Notes under the pieces: model-generated
Databases searched by the model: none
Told to the model about the DNA's origin: nothing
Seen by the model: only the letters and a program-made list of their open reading frames with translations
Shown here: in pieces, positions 9,301 through 15,516 of the stretch
Position numbering within the stretch: the first letter of the stretch is position 1
Layout: each line of letters starts with the position of its first letter
Position numbers and translations under genes: made by a program
Source: Mycobacterium sp. ENV421
GTDB lineage: Bacteria > Actinomycetota > Actinomycetes > Mycobacteriales > Mycobacteriaceae
Reading direction: 5' to 3'
DNA length: 64,000 nucleotides
Assembly: GCF_002887815.1 (NCBI RefSeq)
Contig: NZ_PDHO01000010.1
Coordinates: 124,001 to 188,000 of the forward strand

Positions 9301-10114
9301 GCATCGCCGCCCAGCCCTCGGTGTGTGCGGCGATGAAATCCCGGTCGATGGCGCCGGATTCCACCAGCAGGTGTAGCAACCCGTTGAGCAAGGCGAGGTC
9401 GGTGCCGGGCCGGATCTGAAGGAACAGGTCGGCCTTGTCCGCGGTGGCCGTGCGCCGCGGGTCGACCACGATCAGCTTGGCCCCGGCCCGCAGACGATCG
9501 GCCATCCGGAGGAACAGAATCGGATGGCAGTCGGCCATATTGGCGCCGATGACGAAAAACAGATCGGCACAGTCGATGTCGGTGTAGGAGCCGGGCGGCC
9601 CGTCGGCTCCGAGCGATTGCTTGTAGCCGGTCGCGGCACTGGCCATGCACAAGCGCGAGTTGGACTCGATGTTGACCGTGCGGATGAAGCCCTTGGCCAG
9701 TTTGGTGGCGAGATACTGTGCCTCGAGCGACATCTGACCGGAAACATAGAGGGCGATCGAGTCCGGGCCGTGGCGCGCCACGATGTCCGCCAGTCGGGCG
9801 CCGACGGTTGCGACGGCATCATCGACGGAGGCGGCTTCGAATTCCTCACCACGGGCGGGCCGGATCAGGGCACTCATCGCGCGGCCGTCCGTGCTTCCCA
9901 TCAATTCGGCGTGCGTGGCGCCTTTCGTGCACAGGCGACCCGAGTTGGTGGGGTGAAGCCGGTCACCGACAACACTGGCGATGACCGGACCTCCTGGACC
10001 GGGTGTGGTGCGCACCTCGATGCCACATCCGACGCCGCAATATGAGCAGGCAGTACGGATGTGGTCGGCGCAGCCTCTCCCGGAATCCACGGCGCAACAG
10101 TGCCGGGCGGACAT
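6314..10114 (-). CDS. Fused assimilatory nitrate reductase / CysJ-like flavoprotein (NasN type)
   Basis: 1266 aa. One polypeptide carries a molybdopterin nitrate reductase and its electron-donor flavoprotein. Residues 20-70 bind a 4Fe-4S cluster (Cys23, Cys26, Cys30, Cys62). The Mo-bisMGD catalytic part runs to about 560, and the dinucleotide-binding beta-barrel domain covers about 590-710 (LLNTGRLPHQWHTMTKTGR). From about 735 there is a flavodoxin domain (ASQTGNAEDLA, STYGDGGPPDN), then a CysJ/P450-reductase-like FAD domain (RFYSISSS) and an NADPH domain (GAGTGIAPFRGFLQER) ending in the aromatic RDVY. Normally these are two proteins. It should reduce nitrate to nitrite with NAD(P)H. The annotation name often seen is bifunctional nitrate reductase/sulfite reductase flavoprotein. 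No clear Shine-Dalgarno precedes the ATG. Confidence 0.93.
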   Translation of the reverse strand: MSARHCCAVDSGRGCADHIRTACSYCGVGCGIEVRTTPGPGGPVIASVVGDRLHPTNSGRLCTKGATHAELMGSTDGRAMSALIRPARGEEFEAASVDDAVATVGARLADIVARHGPDSIALYVSGQMSLEAQYLATKLAKGFIRTVNIESNSRLCMASAATGYKQSLGADGPPGSYTDIDCADLFFVIGANMADCHPILFLRMADRLRAGAKLIVVDPRRTATADKADLFLQIRPGTDLALLNGLLHLLVESGAIDRDFIAAHTEGWAAMPEFLADYPPNRVADLTGLSEADIHCAATMIAQAGEWMSLWTMGLNQSTHGTANTNAICNLHLATGAICRPGSGPLSLTGQPNAMGGREMGYMGPGLPGQRSVASAEDRSFVEAMWGLDPATIRAEVNRGTIDMFERMAAGDIKACWIICTNPVASVPNRAAVIDGLRAAELVVTQDAYADTATNRYADVVLPAALWAESDAVMVNSERTLSLVRQCVSPAGQARPDWKLICQVAAAMGFGAHFGYQSSEQIFDEIRGFANPQTGYDIRGVSYQRLRETPVQWPSPPGDTDDRHPIRYRADRVLTFPTPTGRAVFHTRPHLEPHECPDEAFPLLLNTGRLPHQWHTMTKTGRVDRLTRLDSGPFVEVHPADAAALDILDGQPVEVSSRRGRAVLPAVVTDRVRPGNCFAPFHWNDEHGDDVTVNAVTTDAVDPQSLQPELKVCAVRLQPVGAPPVQAQPDRTHLAGTGPVVLWASQTGNAEDLATRLVDECAAQGIDAELAAMADVDPGRLAGVRKVFVVTSTYGDGGPPDNGADFWDRLGAPEVPDLDGLEFAVLGIGDRSYAQFCGHARALDARLAELGGRRLLARCETEIHDDDTVDAWIRRIVTLVNPAAVQYIPTVSAPKRFTRANPIHAKLSRNLRLTPRSAAKEVREFSFDISEHDVGYSVGDSLGVLPVNDANDVAEWLSVTGLSGDDIVEVDGAQCSLREALTTSYDICRLTPNLVTFLSDTATDKAVVKHLRSALADLESWRLGRNGIDAIRAFGTRADARQWQDALVRLTPRFYSISSSPLISPHEVQLTVSVVRYAGPDGARRGGVCSTYLADRAADTATPIFLQRSPHFRPPQDRCAPIVMIGAGTGIAPFRGFLQERRALGHTGRNWLFFGDQHRAENFYYRDDLTEMVSDGFLSRLDLAFSRDQANRIYVQNRMIDNGALLWGWLQDGAHLYVCGDANGMATGVDAALSTIIATHGRLDAEAAHDYKRELVATKRYLRDVY

Positions 10115-10135
10115 TACGGGCGGCGCCGAGGCGCG

Positions 10136-10150
10136 TTATCGCGACGATAA
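10136..10150 (-). promoter_or_regulatory. Perfect dyad upstream of the nitrate reductase gene
   Basis: TTATCG-CGA-CGATAA, 6-bp perfect arms, 21 bp upstream of the ATG of the fused nitrate reductase. It overlaps the only AT-rich stretch of this intergenic region, where the minus-strand promoter should lie, so it is a plausible operator. The cognate regulator is unknown. Confidence 0.4.
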
Positions 10151-10197
10151 ACCGCGCTCACATCGTCGGCGACGCTGGTGTGAGAACTCGCCCGGCG

Positions 10198-10216
10198 ATG
10201 TAACACTTGTCAACAT
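10198..10216 (+). promoter_or_regulatory. TetR operator candidate overlapping the tetR start codon
   Basis: The 19-mer ATGTAACACTTGTCAACAT shares its outer bases (ATGT and GTCAACAT) with two sites upstream of the adjacent exporter gene. The last two bases are the AT of the tetR ATG, so a bound repressor would sit on the translation start; this suggests a very short or leaderless transcript and autoregulation. Confidence 0.55.
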
Positions 10217-10826
10217 GGCAACCGCCTCCTACCACCACGGGAACCTGCGACAGGCTCTGCTCGACCACGGCGTCGAACTGGCCCGGGCGGGTGGGCCGGA
10301 CGCCGTGATACTGCGCGACGTCCAGCGCCTGGCCGGGGTGAGCAACTCGGCCGCCTATCGGCACTACGCCGATCGACGGGCGCTGCTGGCGGCAGTGAAA
10401 GCGACCGTGATGGCTCGGCTCGGTGCAGCGATGGTCGAGGCGATCGACCACGTCGCCGACGACGGTCCGGCCACCGACCGCGCGCTGGCCCGGTTCCGCG
10501 CCACCGGAGAGGCGTACATCGACTTCGCCGTGACCGAGCCGGGGCTGTTTCGCACCGCGTTCGCCCCGGACGGCACCGAACCCAGCGAAGAGACGGTGCC
10601 GCCCGGGCTACATCCGTTCCAGATCCTGCGCGGCTGCGTCGACGACCTGGTGGCCGCGGGCATGCTCGCGTCGACCCGACGGGACGGATTCGACGAGGCA
10701 GCGTGGGCGGCGGTCCACGGTGCTGCGACGTTGTTCCTGGACGGCCCGCTCGGCATGGCGGGAACCGCGCGCCAACACCTGATCACCGAACGCCTGCTCG
10801 ACGCAATCGGCGACAGCCTGCGCTAG
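10215..10826 (+). CDS. TetR/AcrR-family transcriptional regulator
   Basis: 203 aa. The N-terminal TetR helix-turn-helix is clear: HHGNLRQALLDHGVELAR, then VILRDVQRLAGVSNSAAYRHY with the recognition helix and the YRHYADRRAL ending. The C-terminal ligand domain (about 70-200) resembles the TetR_C family with WHG-type regulators (FRTAFAP, AAWAAVHGAATLFLDGPLG). It is followed 73 bp later by a 14-helix drug exporter in the same direction, and 19-bp dyads stand before both genes, so it most likely represses itself and the exporter until a ligand binds. The ATG at 10215 is chosen because homology starts there; the upstream extension is the nitrate reductase on the other strand. Confidence 0.88.
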   Translation: MATASYHHGNLRQALLDHGVELARAGGPDAVILRDVQRLAGVSNSAAYRHYADRRALLAAVKATVMARLGAAMVEAIDHVADDGPATDRALARFRATGEAYIDFAVTEPGLFRTAFAPDGTEPSEETVPPGLHPFQILRGCVDDLVAAGMLASTRRDGFDEAAWAAVHGAATLFLDGPLGMAGTARQHLITERLLDAIGDSLR

Positions 10827-10829
10827 CCA

Positions 10830-10848
10830 ATGTTGACAGCGTTAACTT
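10830..10848 (+). promoter_or_regulatory. TetR operator candidate 1 upstream of the MFS gene
   Basis: ATGTTGACAGCGTTAACTT, an imperfect dyad (12 of 19 positions agree with its own reverse complement), immediately after the tetR stop and before the exporter. It shares the ATGTT and AAC/GTT elements with the sites at 10198 and 10867. Confidence 0.5.
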
Positions 10849-10866
10849 CAACTGGCATGCTCCGAG

Positions 10867-10885
10867 ATGTTATCGCCGTCAACAT
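10867..10885 (+). promoter_or_regulatory. TetR operator candidate 2 upstream of the MFS gene
   Basis: ATGTTATCGCCGTCAACAT with arms ATGTT/AACAT, 37 bp downstream of the first copy and 14 bp before the exporter start. Thirteen of 19 bases match the site on the tetR start codon. The AAAGG ribosome site follows directly. Confidence 0.55.
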
Positions 10886-10899
10886 AAAGGGGCGCGCCC

Positions 10900-12462
10900 G
10901 TGGCCATCGACACTTCGACCTCCGCGGCCCTGACCGACGCCCCGCGTCGAGCCCGGCCGGTGGCGATCCTCGCCGTCGTGCTGGTCGCCGCCTTGGCCAT
11001 CAACGTCGAGACAACCATCGTCAATGTTGCTCTGCCAACGCTGAATTCGGCCCTCGGCGCCTCCACCCGGGCGCTGCAATGGATCGTCGACGCCTACAAC
11101 CTGGCCTTCGCGGCGCTGGTTCTGGCCGGCGGAACCATCGGTGACCGGTTCGGCAGGCGGGGCACCCTGATCGCCGGCCTGACCCTGTTCGCCGCGGGCA
11201 GCATCGGCGCCGCCCTGTGCACGTCGACCGGACCGCTGATCGGCATGCGGCTGGTCATGGGCGTGGCCTCGGCGCTGATCTACCCGACGACGCTGGCCAT
11301 CATCACCGACACCTTCCGCGATCCCCGGCACCGAGCGGCGGCGATCGGGATCTGGGGTGCGGTGACGGGACTGGGCGTTGCCGTCGGGCCGATCCTGGGC
11401 GGCGCCCTGCTCGAGGTGTTCTGGTGGGGCAGCTTGTTTCTCGCGCTGGCACCGATCGCGGTGGCCGCCGCACTGGCCGCCCCGATCGTCATCCCGGCCT
11501 CCGCGCCCGGCAGGCAGCATCGGCTGGATCGCGGCGGGCTCGTGCTGTCGGTCGTCATGCTCGGCGCTGTGGTCTACACGATCATCGAGGCGCCCGACCG
11601 CGGGTGGACCAGCGCGCCCACGCTGGCAGGATTCGCCGTCGCGCTGATCGCCGCGGTGGGCTTCGCATGGTGGGAACGCCGCCAATCCGATCCCCTGATC
11701 GACATCAGCCTGTTCGCCAATCTGCGATTCAGTGCCGCCAGCGGCGCGGTGACCGTCGCCTTCTTCGCCCTGTTCGGTTTCATCTTCCTGATCACCCAGT
11801 TCATGCAGCTGGTGCAGGGCAACAGCCCGCTGGAAACCGGCGTCCGCATCCTTCCCGTCGCCCTGTCCATCGCCGTCGGCTCGATCCTCGGCACCCGGTT
11901 GGCGGTGACGCGGATCGGCACCAAACTCGTTGTCTTCGTAGGCCTTCTACTGCTGGCGGCCGCATTCGGGTGGATTGCCGCGAGCGACCTCGCAATCACC
12001 TACCCGACGATGGCCGTTCAGATGGTGCTCCTGGGCGGCGGGCTGGGGTTGACCACCGCACCGGCCACCGACTCGATCATGGGGGTGGTGCGGCCCGAAC
12101 AGGCCGGCGCGGGGTCGGCGGTCAACGACGCCACCCGCCAGATCGGCGGCACCCTCGGGGTCGCGGTCATCGGCAGCATCTTCTCCACCCTCTACATCCG
12201 GCACCTGGCCGACAGCCCGACGGTGAGCGCATTGCCGCCGGCCGCGCAGTCGACCGCGCGTGAGGGGTTGGCCCAGGGGCTCGCGGTCGCGGGCCAGGCG
12301 CCGGCGCCGTTCGCCGGCGCAGTACGGGGCGCAGTTGACACTGCGTTCCTCGCCGGCCTGCAGGCCGGGTGTCTCACCGCCGCCGGGGTCTGCCTGGCCG
12401 GAGCGGTATTCGTGCTGGCAGTGCTGCCGGCGCACCCGAAAACAACGGTTGCCGAATCTTAG
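10900..12462 (+). CDS. MFS multidrug efflux transporter, DHA2 (14-TM) family
   Basis: 520 aa, 14 predicted membrane helices, EmrB/QacA type. Motif A is present as GDRFGRR after helix 2, and the antiporter motif C region reads GAVTGLGVAVGPILGG. The first helix carries NVETTIVNVALP, the motif D1-like sequence of the 14-helix group. The GTG start at 10900 follows AAAGGGG with good spacing. Such proteins pump lipophilic drugs or dyes out using the proton gradient; the real substrate is not readable. It is controlled most likely by the upstream TetR gene. Confidence 0.88.
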   Translation: MAIDTSTSAALTDAPRRARPVAILAVVLVAALAINVETTIVNVALPTLNSALGASTRALQWIVDAYNLAFAALVLAGGTIGDRFGRRGTLIAGLTLFAAGSIGAALCTSTGPLIGMRLVMGVASALIYPTTLAIITDTFRDPRHRAAAIGIWGAVTGLGVAVGPILGGALLEVFWWGSLFLALAPIAVAAALAAPIVIPASAPGRQHRLDRGGLVLSVVMLGAVVYTIIEAPDRGWTSAPTLAGFAVALIAAVGFAWWERRQSDPLIDISLFANLRFSAASGAVTVAFFALFGFIFLITQFMQLVQGNSPLETGVRILPVALSIAVGSILGTRLAVTRIGTKLVVFVGLLLLAAAFGWIAASDLAITYPTMAVQMVLLGGGLGLTTAPATDSIMGVVRPEQAGAGSAVNDATRQIGGTLGVAVIGSIFSTLYIRHLADSPTVSALPPAAQSTAREGLAQGLAVAGQAPAPFAGAVRGAVDTAFLAGLQAGCLTAAGVCLAGAVFVLAVLPAHPKTTVAES

Positions 12463-12485
12463 GTTTCGGGTGACCGAAAACGCGG

Positions 12486-12491
12486 TATAGT
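12486..12491 (+). promoter_or_regulatory. -10 box TATAGT of a leaderless gene
   Basis: TATAGT followed by 6 nt and then the ATG at 12498. The start of transcription should fall on the A of the ATG, giving a leaderless mRNA, which is common in mycobacteria. Confidence 0.5.
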
Positions 12492-12497
12492 CGAGCC

Positions 12498-12689
12498 ATG
12501 ACGAGCATTGATGTGGTGCAGATCGCGGGCGTTCCGTGGCCGCGCTACAAGCTCGTCGCGCTGGTGCTCGGCCTGATCGTCTTTGCCGTCGTCGGGGTCG
12601 TCACGATGACCGCTGCCCCCGCCGTGCTGCTGGCCGCCGGCACCTCGACCGCGGTGTGGCTGGTGTTCGGGCTGCGCCGCAGGCGCTAA
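12498..12689 (+). CDS. Small membrane protein, unknown function
   Basis: 63 aa with two predicted membrane helices (about 18-38 and 41-57) and a basic tail FGLRRRR. No family recognised. A TATAGT box placed for leaderless transcription and a proper hydrophobic pattern support a real gene. It lies 35 bp after the exporter and ends 4 bp inside the converging SRPBCC gene. It could be an accessory of the exporter or independent. Confidence 0.6.
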   Translation: MTSIDVVQIAGVPWPRYKLVALVLGLIVFAVVGVVTMTAAPAVLLAAGTSTAVWLVFGLRRRR

Positions 12690-13099
12690 CGCTCCAGGAC
12701 CCGTTTCAGAGTCGCCAGGTCGGCCGACACCGCAGCCGCATCGGCGGCGTAGTCGTCGTCCGACATCTCCGGCCTGCGCCGCAACGTGAACACCACCTCG
12801 CACCACTGGTCGCCGGCGGGCACCACGCGCAACGGATTGAACACCGGCTCACCCGACGGCAGATTCACCACATGGTCGAGCACGCCGAGATCGTTGGCCG
12901 GGGTGAACTCGATCGTGATCTCCCCCATCGGTGACTGCGCAACCCAGGTGTCGCCGACCCGGGTCAGCTCGCTCGTCGCGAGCCCGGCTGCCCACTGCGG
13001 CAGGTGAGCCGGATCGGACGCGTAGCGGTAGACGTCGAGCGCCGACCTGTTGATCCAGGCGCTGATGTGCCGGGACTCGTTCGCGGTGTCATCGGTCAT
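12686..13099 (-). CDS. SRPBCC (START/Bet v1-like) protein
   Basis: 137 aa polyketide-cyclase/dehydrase-type SRPBCC fold, which forms a hydrophobic ligand pocket. The N-terminal strand-helix reads SAWINRSALDVYRYASDP, then WAAGLATSEL and a C-terminal long helix DLATLKRVLER. No catalytic residue can be named. The ATG at 13099 overlaps the stop of the MerR gene (ATGA), so the two form one operon, and it may bind or act on the compound that MerR senses. Confidence 0.75.
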   Translation of the reverse strand: MTDDTANESRHISAWINRSALDVYRYASDPAHLPQWAAGLATSELTRVGDTWVAQSPMGEITIEFTPANDLGVLDHVVNLPSGEPVFNPLRVVPAGDQWCEVVFTLRRRPEMSDDDYAADAAAVSADLATLKRVLER

Positions 13100-13488
13100 G
13101 GTTTTCCCTCGTTGCAGTGAATCCCGCACGTGCAGGTGTCGATCGACGGACAGGTGCAGGCCATCGCCCACTCGATGATGCCGCGAGCCCGGGCCAGCGT
13201 CGCCAGTTGCGCGTCGATATCGGCCAGCTTCGCCTCGGCCAGTGCGCGGCTGGCCGGTCGCCCGGGCGCCTCGTCCTGCAGCAACACCGCGATCTCGTCG
13301 AGGCTGAACCCGGCGGCCTTGCACAGCCCGATGACCTCGAGCCTGGTCAGCACCGTGCCGTCGTAGCGGCGCTGCCCGCCGGCACGCGACGGCACGGGCA
13401 GCAGCCCGATCCTCTCGTAGTAGCGCAGCGTGGTCGCCGCGACGTCGGTGCGGCGAGCGACGTCGCCGATCGTGAGCGCAGTGGTCAT
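13096..13488 (-). CDS. MerR-family regulator with cysteine-rich C-terminus
   Basis: 130 aa. The MerR DNA-binding part is typical: LTIGDVARRTDVAATTLRYYERIGLL, then the wing and the EVIGLCKAAGFSLDEIAVLL helix. A long dimer helix follows. The tail has many cysteines, CTCPSIDTC then CTCGIHC, suggesting metal or thiol/redox sensing rather than a bulky organic ligand. The ATG at 13488 is preferred over a GTG two codons earlier because GGAAGG lies 5 nt before it. The divergent promoter at 13508-13538 has the MerR dyad. The gene overlaps the SRPBCC gene by 4 bp. Confidence 0.85.
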   Translation of the reverse strand: MTTALTIGDVARRTDVAATTLRYYERIGLLPVPSRAGGQRRYDGTVLTRLEVIGLCKAAGFSLDEIAVLLQDEAPGRPASRALAEAKLADIDAQLATLARARGIIEWAMACTCPSIDTCTCGIHCNEGKP

Positions 13489-13507
13489 GGGCACCTTCCC
13501 CGACTGC

Positions 13508-13538
13508 TTGACTTGGAGCCAACTCTAAGTCCTTTACT
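13508..13538 (+). promoter_or_regulatory. MerR-type promoter with 19-bp spacer and dyad operator
   Basis: -35 TTGACT (13508-13513), a 19-bp spacer, then a weak -10 TTTACT (13533-13538). The spacer region holds a dyad at 13510-13531, GACTTGGAG-N4-CTCTAAGTC (8 of 9 arm bases pair). An overlong spacer twisted by a bound MerR dimer is the hallmark of this family. The -10 box ends 7 nt before the ATG at 13546, implying a leaderless target mRNA. Confidence 0.7.
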
Positions 13539-13545
13539 GGCTGCC

Positions 13546-13980
13546 ATGGATATCTTGCGCGCCAGCCGCTACGCCCGGTTGCGGACCTACCGCCGGGACG
13601 GCAGCGGAGTCGACACCCCCATCTGGTTCCACCTCGACGGCTCCACCCTGGTGTTCCGCACCAAGGTGGGACCCAAGACCACGCGGATCGTCAACGACCC
13701 GCGGGTGCAGCTGCGCGTGTGCGACTACAAGGGCCGCGTGCCCGACTCCGCTCCCGCGTACGACGGGCGCGCGAGCCTGCTGTCGGGCGCCGAGGCCGAA
13801 CAGGCCAACCGGCAGCTGCACGCGCGCTACGGCTGGCAGTACAACCTCGTCCCGCTATTACCGCTGCCCGGCGTCAACAACGTCGACGCCGGTCTGCCGT
13901 GGCGGGAGAAGTGGCAGCGGGTCCGCACCCGAACGGTGTGGCCGGGCAGCGCGATCGTGCGGGTGGAACTGGCCGGCTAA
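13546..13980 (+). CDS. PPOX-class (F420/FMN-binding split-barrel) protein
   Basis: 144 aa pyridoxamine-5-phosphate-oxidase-like split barrel. Recognisable family pattern: YARLRTYRRDGSGVDTPIWF, then LVFRTKVGPKTTRIVNDPRV and VRTRTVWPGSAIVRVEL at the end. Many mycobacterial members use cofactor F420; the sequence does not settle F420 against FMN. It is the likely target of the divergent MerR regulator through the promoter just upstream, and the ATG sits at the predicted transcription start. It ends 4 bp inside the converging MarR gene. Confidence 0.8.
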   Translation: MDILRASRYARLRTYRRDGSGVDTPIWFHLDGSTLVFRTKVGPKTTRIVNDPRVQLRVCDYKGRVPDSAPAYDGRASLLSGAEAEQANRQLHARYGWQYNLVPLLPLPGVNNVDAGLPWREKWQRVRTRTVWPGSAIVRVELAG

Positions 13981-14438
13981 CAGTCGAGTAGCGCCTGCAG
14001 GATGCCCCGCAGCTCGGCAAGGCGTCGCGCGCCGAGTACCTGCTCCCAATGTTCCTCGGCAGCTTGGGCATTGGCGCGCATGATGCGCAGGGCCTCGACT
14101 CCGCGAGGCGTCAACGCGATCAGCAGCGTCCGCGCATCGGCGTCATCGCGAGATCGCACGACGTACCCGTGCGCTTCCAGAGCTCTGATGGCCTGCGCGA
14201 CCGCTTGCCGGCTGACGTGAAGCCGATCGGCCAGGGCCGAGGCATGGAGCGCGCCCTGGGCCAGCGGCACCAGTGCCACCGCCTGCGCCGGTCGCAAGCC
14301 ATCGAGTCCCGCGGCACCGAACGCCGCGCGCAGCCGCGGTCCGCCACTGGCGGCCAGCATCTGCACCAGGGCCGGCACGGTGGGCCGCCACGACGACTCG
14401 GGCACGGGTCGCGTTGTCACGACGAACCAGTGTGCCAT
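13977..14438 (-). CDS. MarR-family transcriptional regulator
   Basis: 153 aa winged-helix MarR protein. Recognition region: ASALADRLHVSRQAVAQAIRALEAHGYVVRSRD, with the wing DADARTLLIALTPRG. The ATG at 14438 is chosen over a start ten codons earlier because the longer form would run through the palindrome at 14450-14468. That palindrome lies between this gene and the divergent lipoprotein gene, so autoregulation and control of the neighbour are likely. Confidence 0.85.
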   Translation of the reverse strand: MAHWFVVTTRPVPESSWRPTVPALVQMLAASGGPRLRAAFGAAGLDGLRPAQAVALVPLAQGALHASALADRLHVSRQAVAQAIRALEAHGYVVRSRDDADARTLLIALTPRGVEALRIMRANAQAAEEHWEQVLGARRLAELRGILQALLDC

Positions 14439-14449
14439 CGCACCGCATT

Positions 14450-14468
14450 TTGACAAGCATCTTGTCAA
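14450..14468. promoter_or_regulatory. MarR operator: perfect 8-bp inverted repeat
   Basis: TTGACAAG-CAT-CTTGTCAA, perfect 8-bp arms with a 3-nt centre, 12 bp upstream of the marR start and 21 bp upstream of the divergent esterase start. Size and position fit a MarR dimer site. Confidence 0.7.
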
Positions 14469-14488
14469 TTCTCCCGCCGGACGCGAAG

Positions 14489-15448
14489 ATGGGTCACGTG
14501 CCGACCCGAACCGCCCGAATGGTGACGATCGGCGTGATCGCCGCCGTCGTCCTGGTGGCGGGAGGCTGCCTCGGCGACGGTCGGGCGACCGGCACCCCTG
14601 TCGGCTCGCCGCGAGACTTCCCTGTCGGTCAATCCACCCACTCGCTAGCCGTCAACGGCCTGACCCGCTCATTTCACATCTACCGACCAGACGGGCTATC
14701 CGGGCCGGCGCCCTTGGTGGTGATGCTGCACGGCGGATACGGCGACGGGGCACAAGCCGAACGCGCCTACCACTGGGATGCCGAGGCCGACGCCGGGCAC
14801 TTCCTGGTCGCCTATCCCGACGGGCTCAACCGCGCCTGGAACGCCGGCTCGTGCTGCGGCCGGGCGGCCCGAACCGGCGTCGACGACGTGACATTCCTCA
14901 ACACCATGGTGGACGCGATCGAACAGCAGATCCCCATCGACACCACCCGGGTATACGCGACCGGCATGTCGAATGGAGCCATGATGGCGCTCCGGTTGGC
15001 TTGCCAGAGCGATCTTTTCGCCGCGATCGCACCGGTTGCCGGCACCTTGTTGGCCGACTGCTCCGATCCGTCACCGACATCGGTTCTGCAGATCCACGGC
15101 ACCGCGGACGACCGCGTACCGTACGGCGGGGGCCCCGGCAAGGCCCGCACCGCCTCAGGTGCCCCCACCGTCGATGGACCTTCCGTCGAATCGGTCAACG
15201 CCGACTGGCGAACGATCGACGGGTGCGCGCCGCCGGTGTCGTCGCAGAGCGAGGGCGTCACGACTCAGCGCGCCGACTGCCCCGAAGGACGGACGGTGGA
15301 ATTGATCACTGTCGCCGGCGCCGGTCATCAGTGGCCAGGCGGGATCGCCAATCCCGTGGTGGACGAGATCGCCGGCCTACCGCCGCCGTCGACAGCTTTG
15401 GACGCGACTGACACGATCTGGCAGTTCTTCCGACAACACCCGCGATAG
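14489..15448 (+). CDS. Lipoprotein esterase, LpqC/PHB-depolymerase type
   Basis: 319 aa. N-terminal signal peptide with a lipobox-like end (VLVAGGC, Cys about residue 27), so probably an envelope lipoprotein. The rest is an alpha/beta hydrolase of the PHB-depolymerase/feruloyl-esterase group: oxyanion region MLHGGYGDG, nucleophile elbow GMSNGA (Ser), Asp in HGTADDRVPYGGG, and the catalytic His in AGHQWPGG. Substrate is unknown. The GTG at 14498 is an alternative start 3 codons later. It lies divergent from the MarR gene across a perfect palindrome and is probably regulated by it. Confidence 0.83.
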   Translation: MGHVPTRTARMVTIGVIAAVVLVAGGCLGDGRATGTPVGSPRDFPVGQSTHSLAVNGLTRSFHIYRPDGLSGPAPLVVMLHGGYGDGAQAERAYHWDAEADAGHFLVAYPDGLNRAWNAGSCCGRAARTGVDDVTFLNTMVDAIEQQIPIDTTRVYATGMSNGAMMALRLACQSDLFAAIAPVAGTLLADCSDPSPTSVLQIHGTADDRVPYGGGPGKARTASGAPTVDGPSVESVNADWRTIDGCAPPVSSQSEGVTTQRADCPEGRTVELITVAGAGHQWPGGIANPVVDEIAGLPPPSTALDATDTIWQFFRQHPR

Positions 15449-15516
15449 CGGCACCCGCTCCGCTGAGCGGCATCCGCACTGCGCGATTAGAGTAGGGCAC
15501 GATTCCAGCGAAGGCG

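Noticed and set aside
14439..14468. Ten-codon longer MarR start
   Set aside because: It would place coding sequence across the perfect operator palindrome and adds residues not typical of the family.
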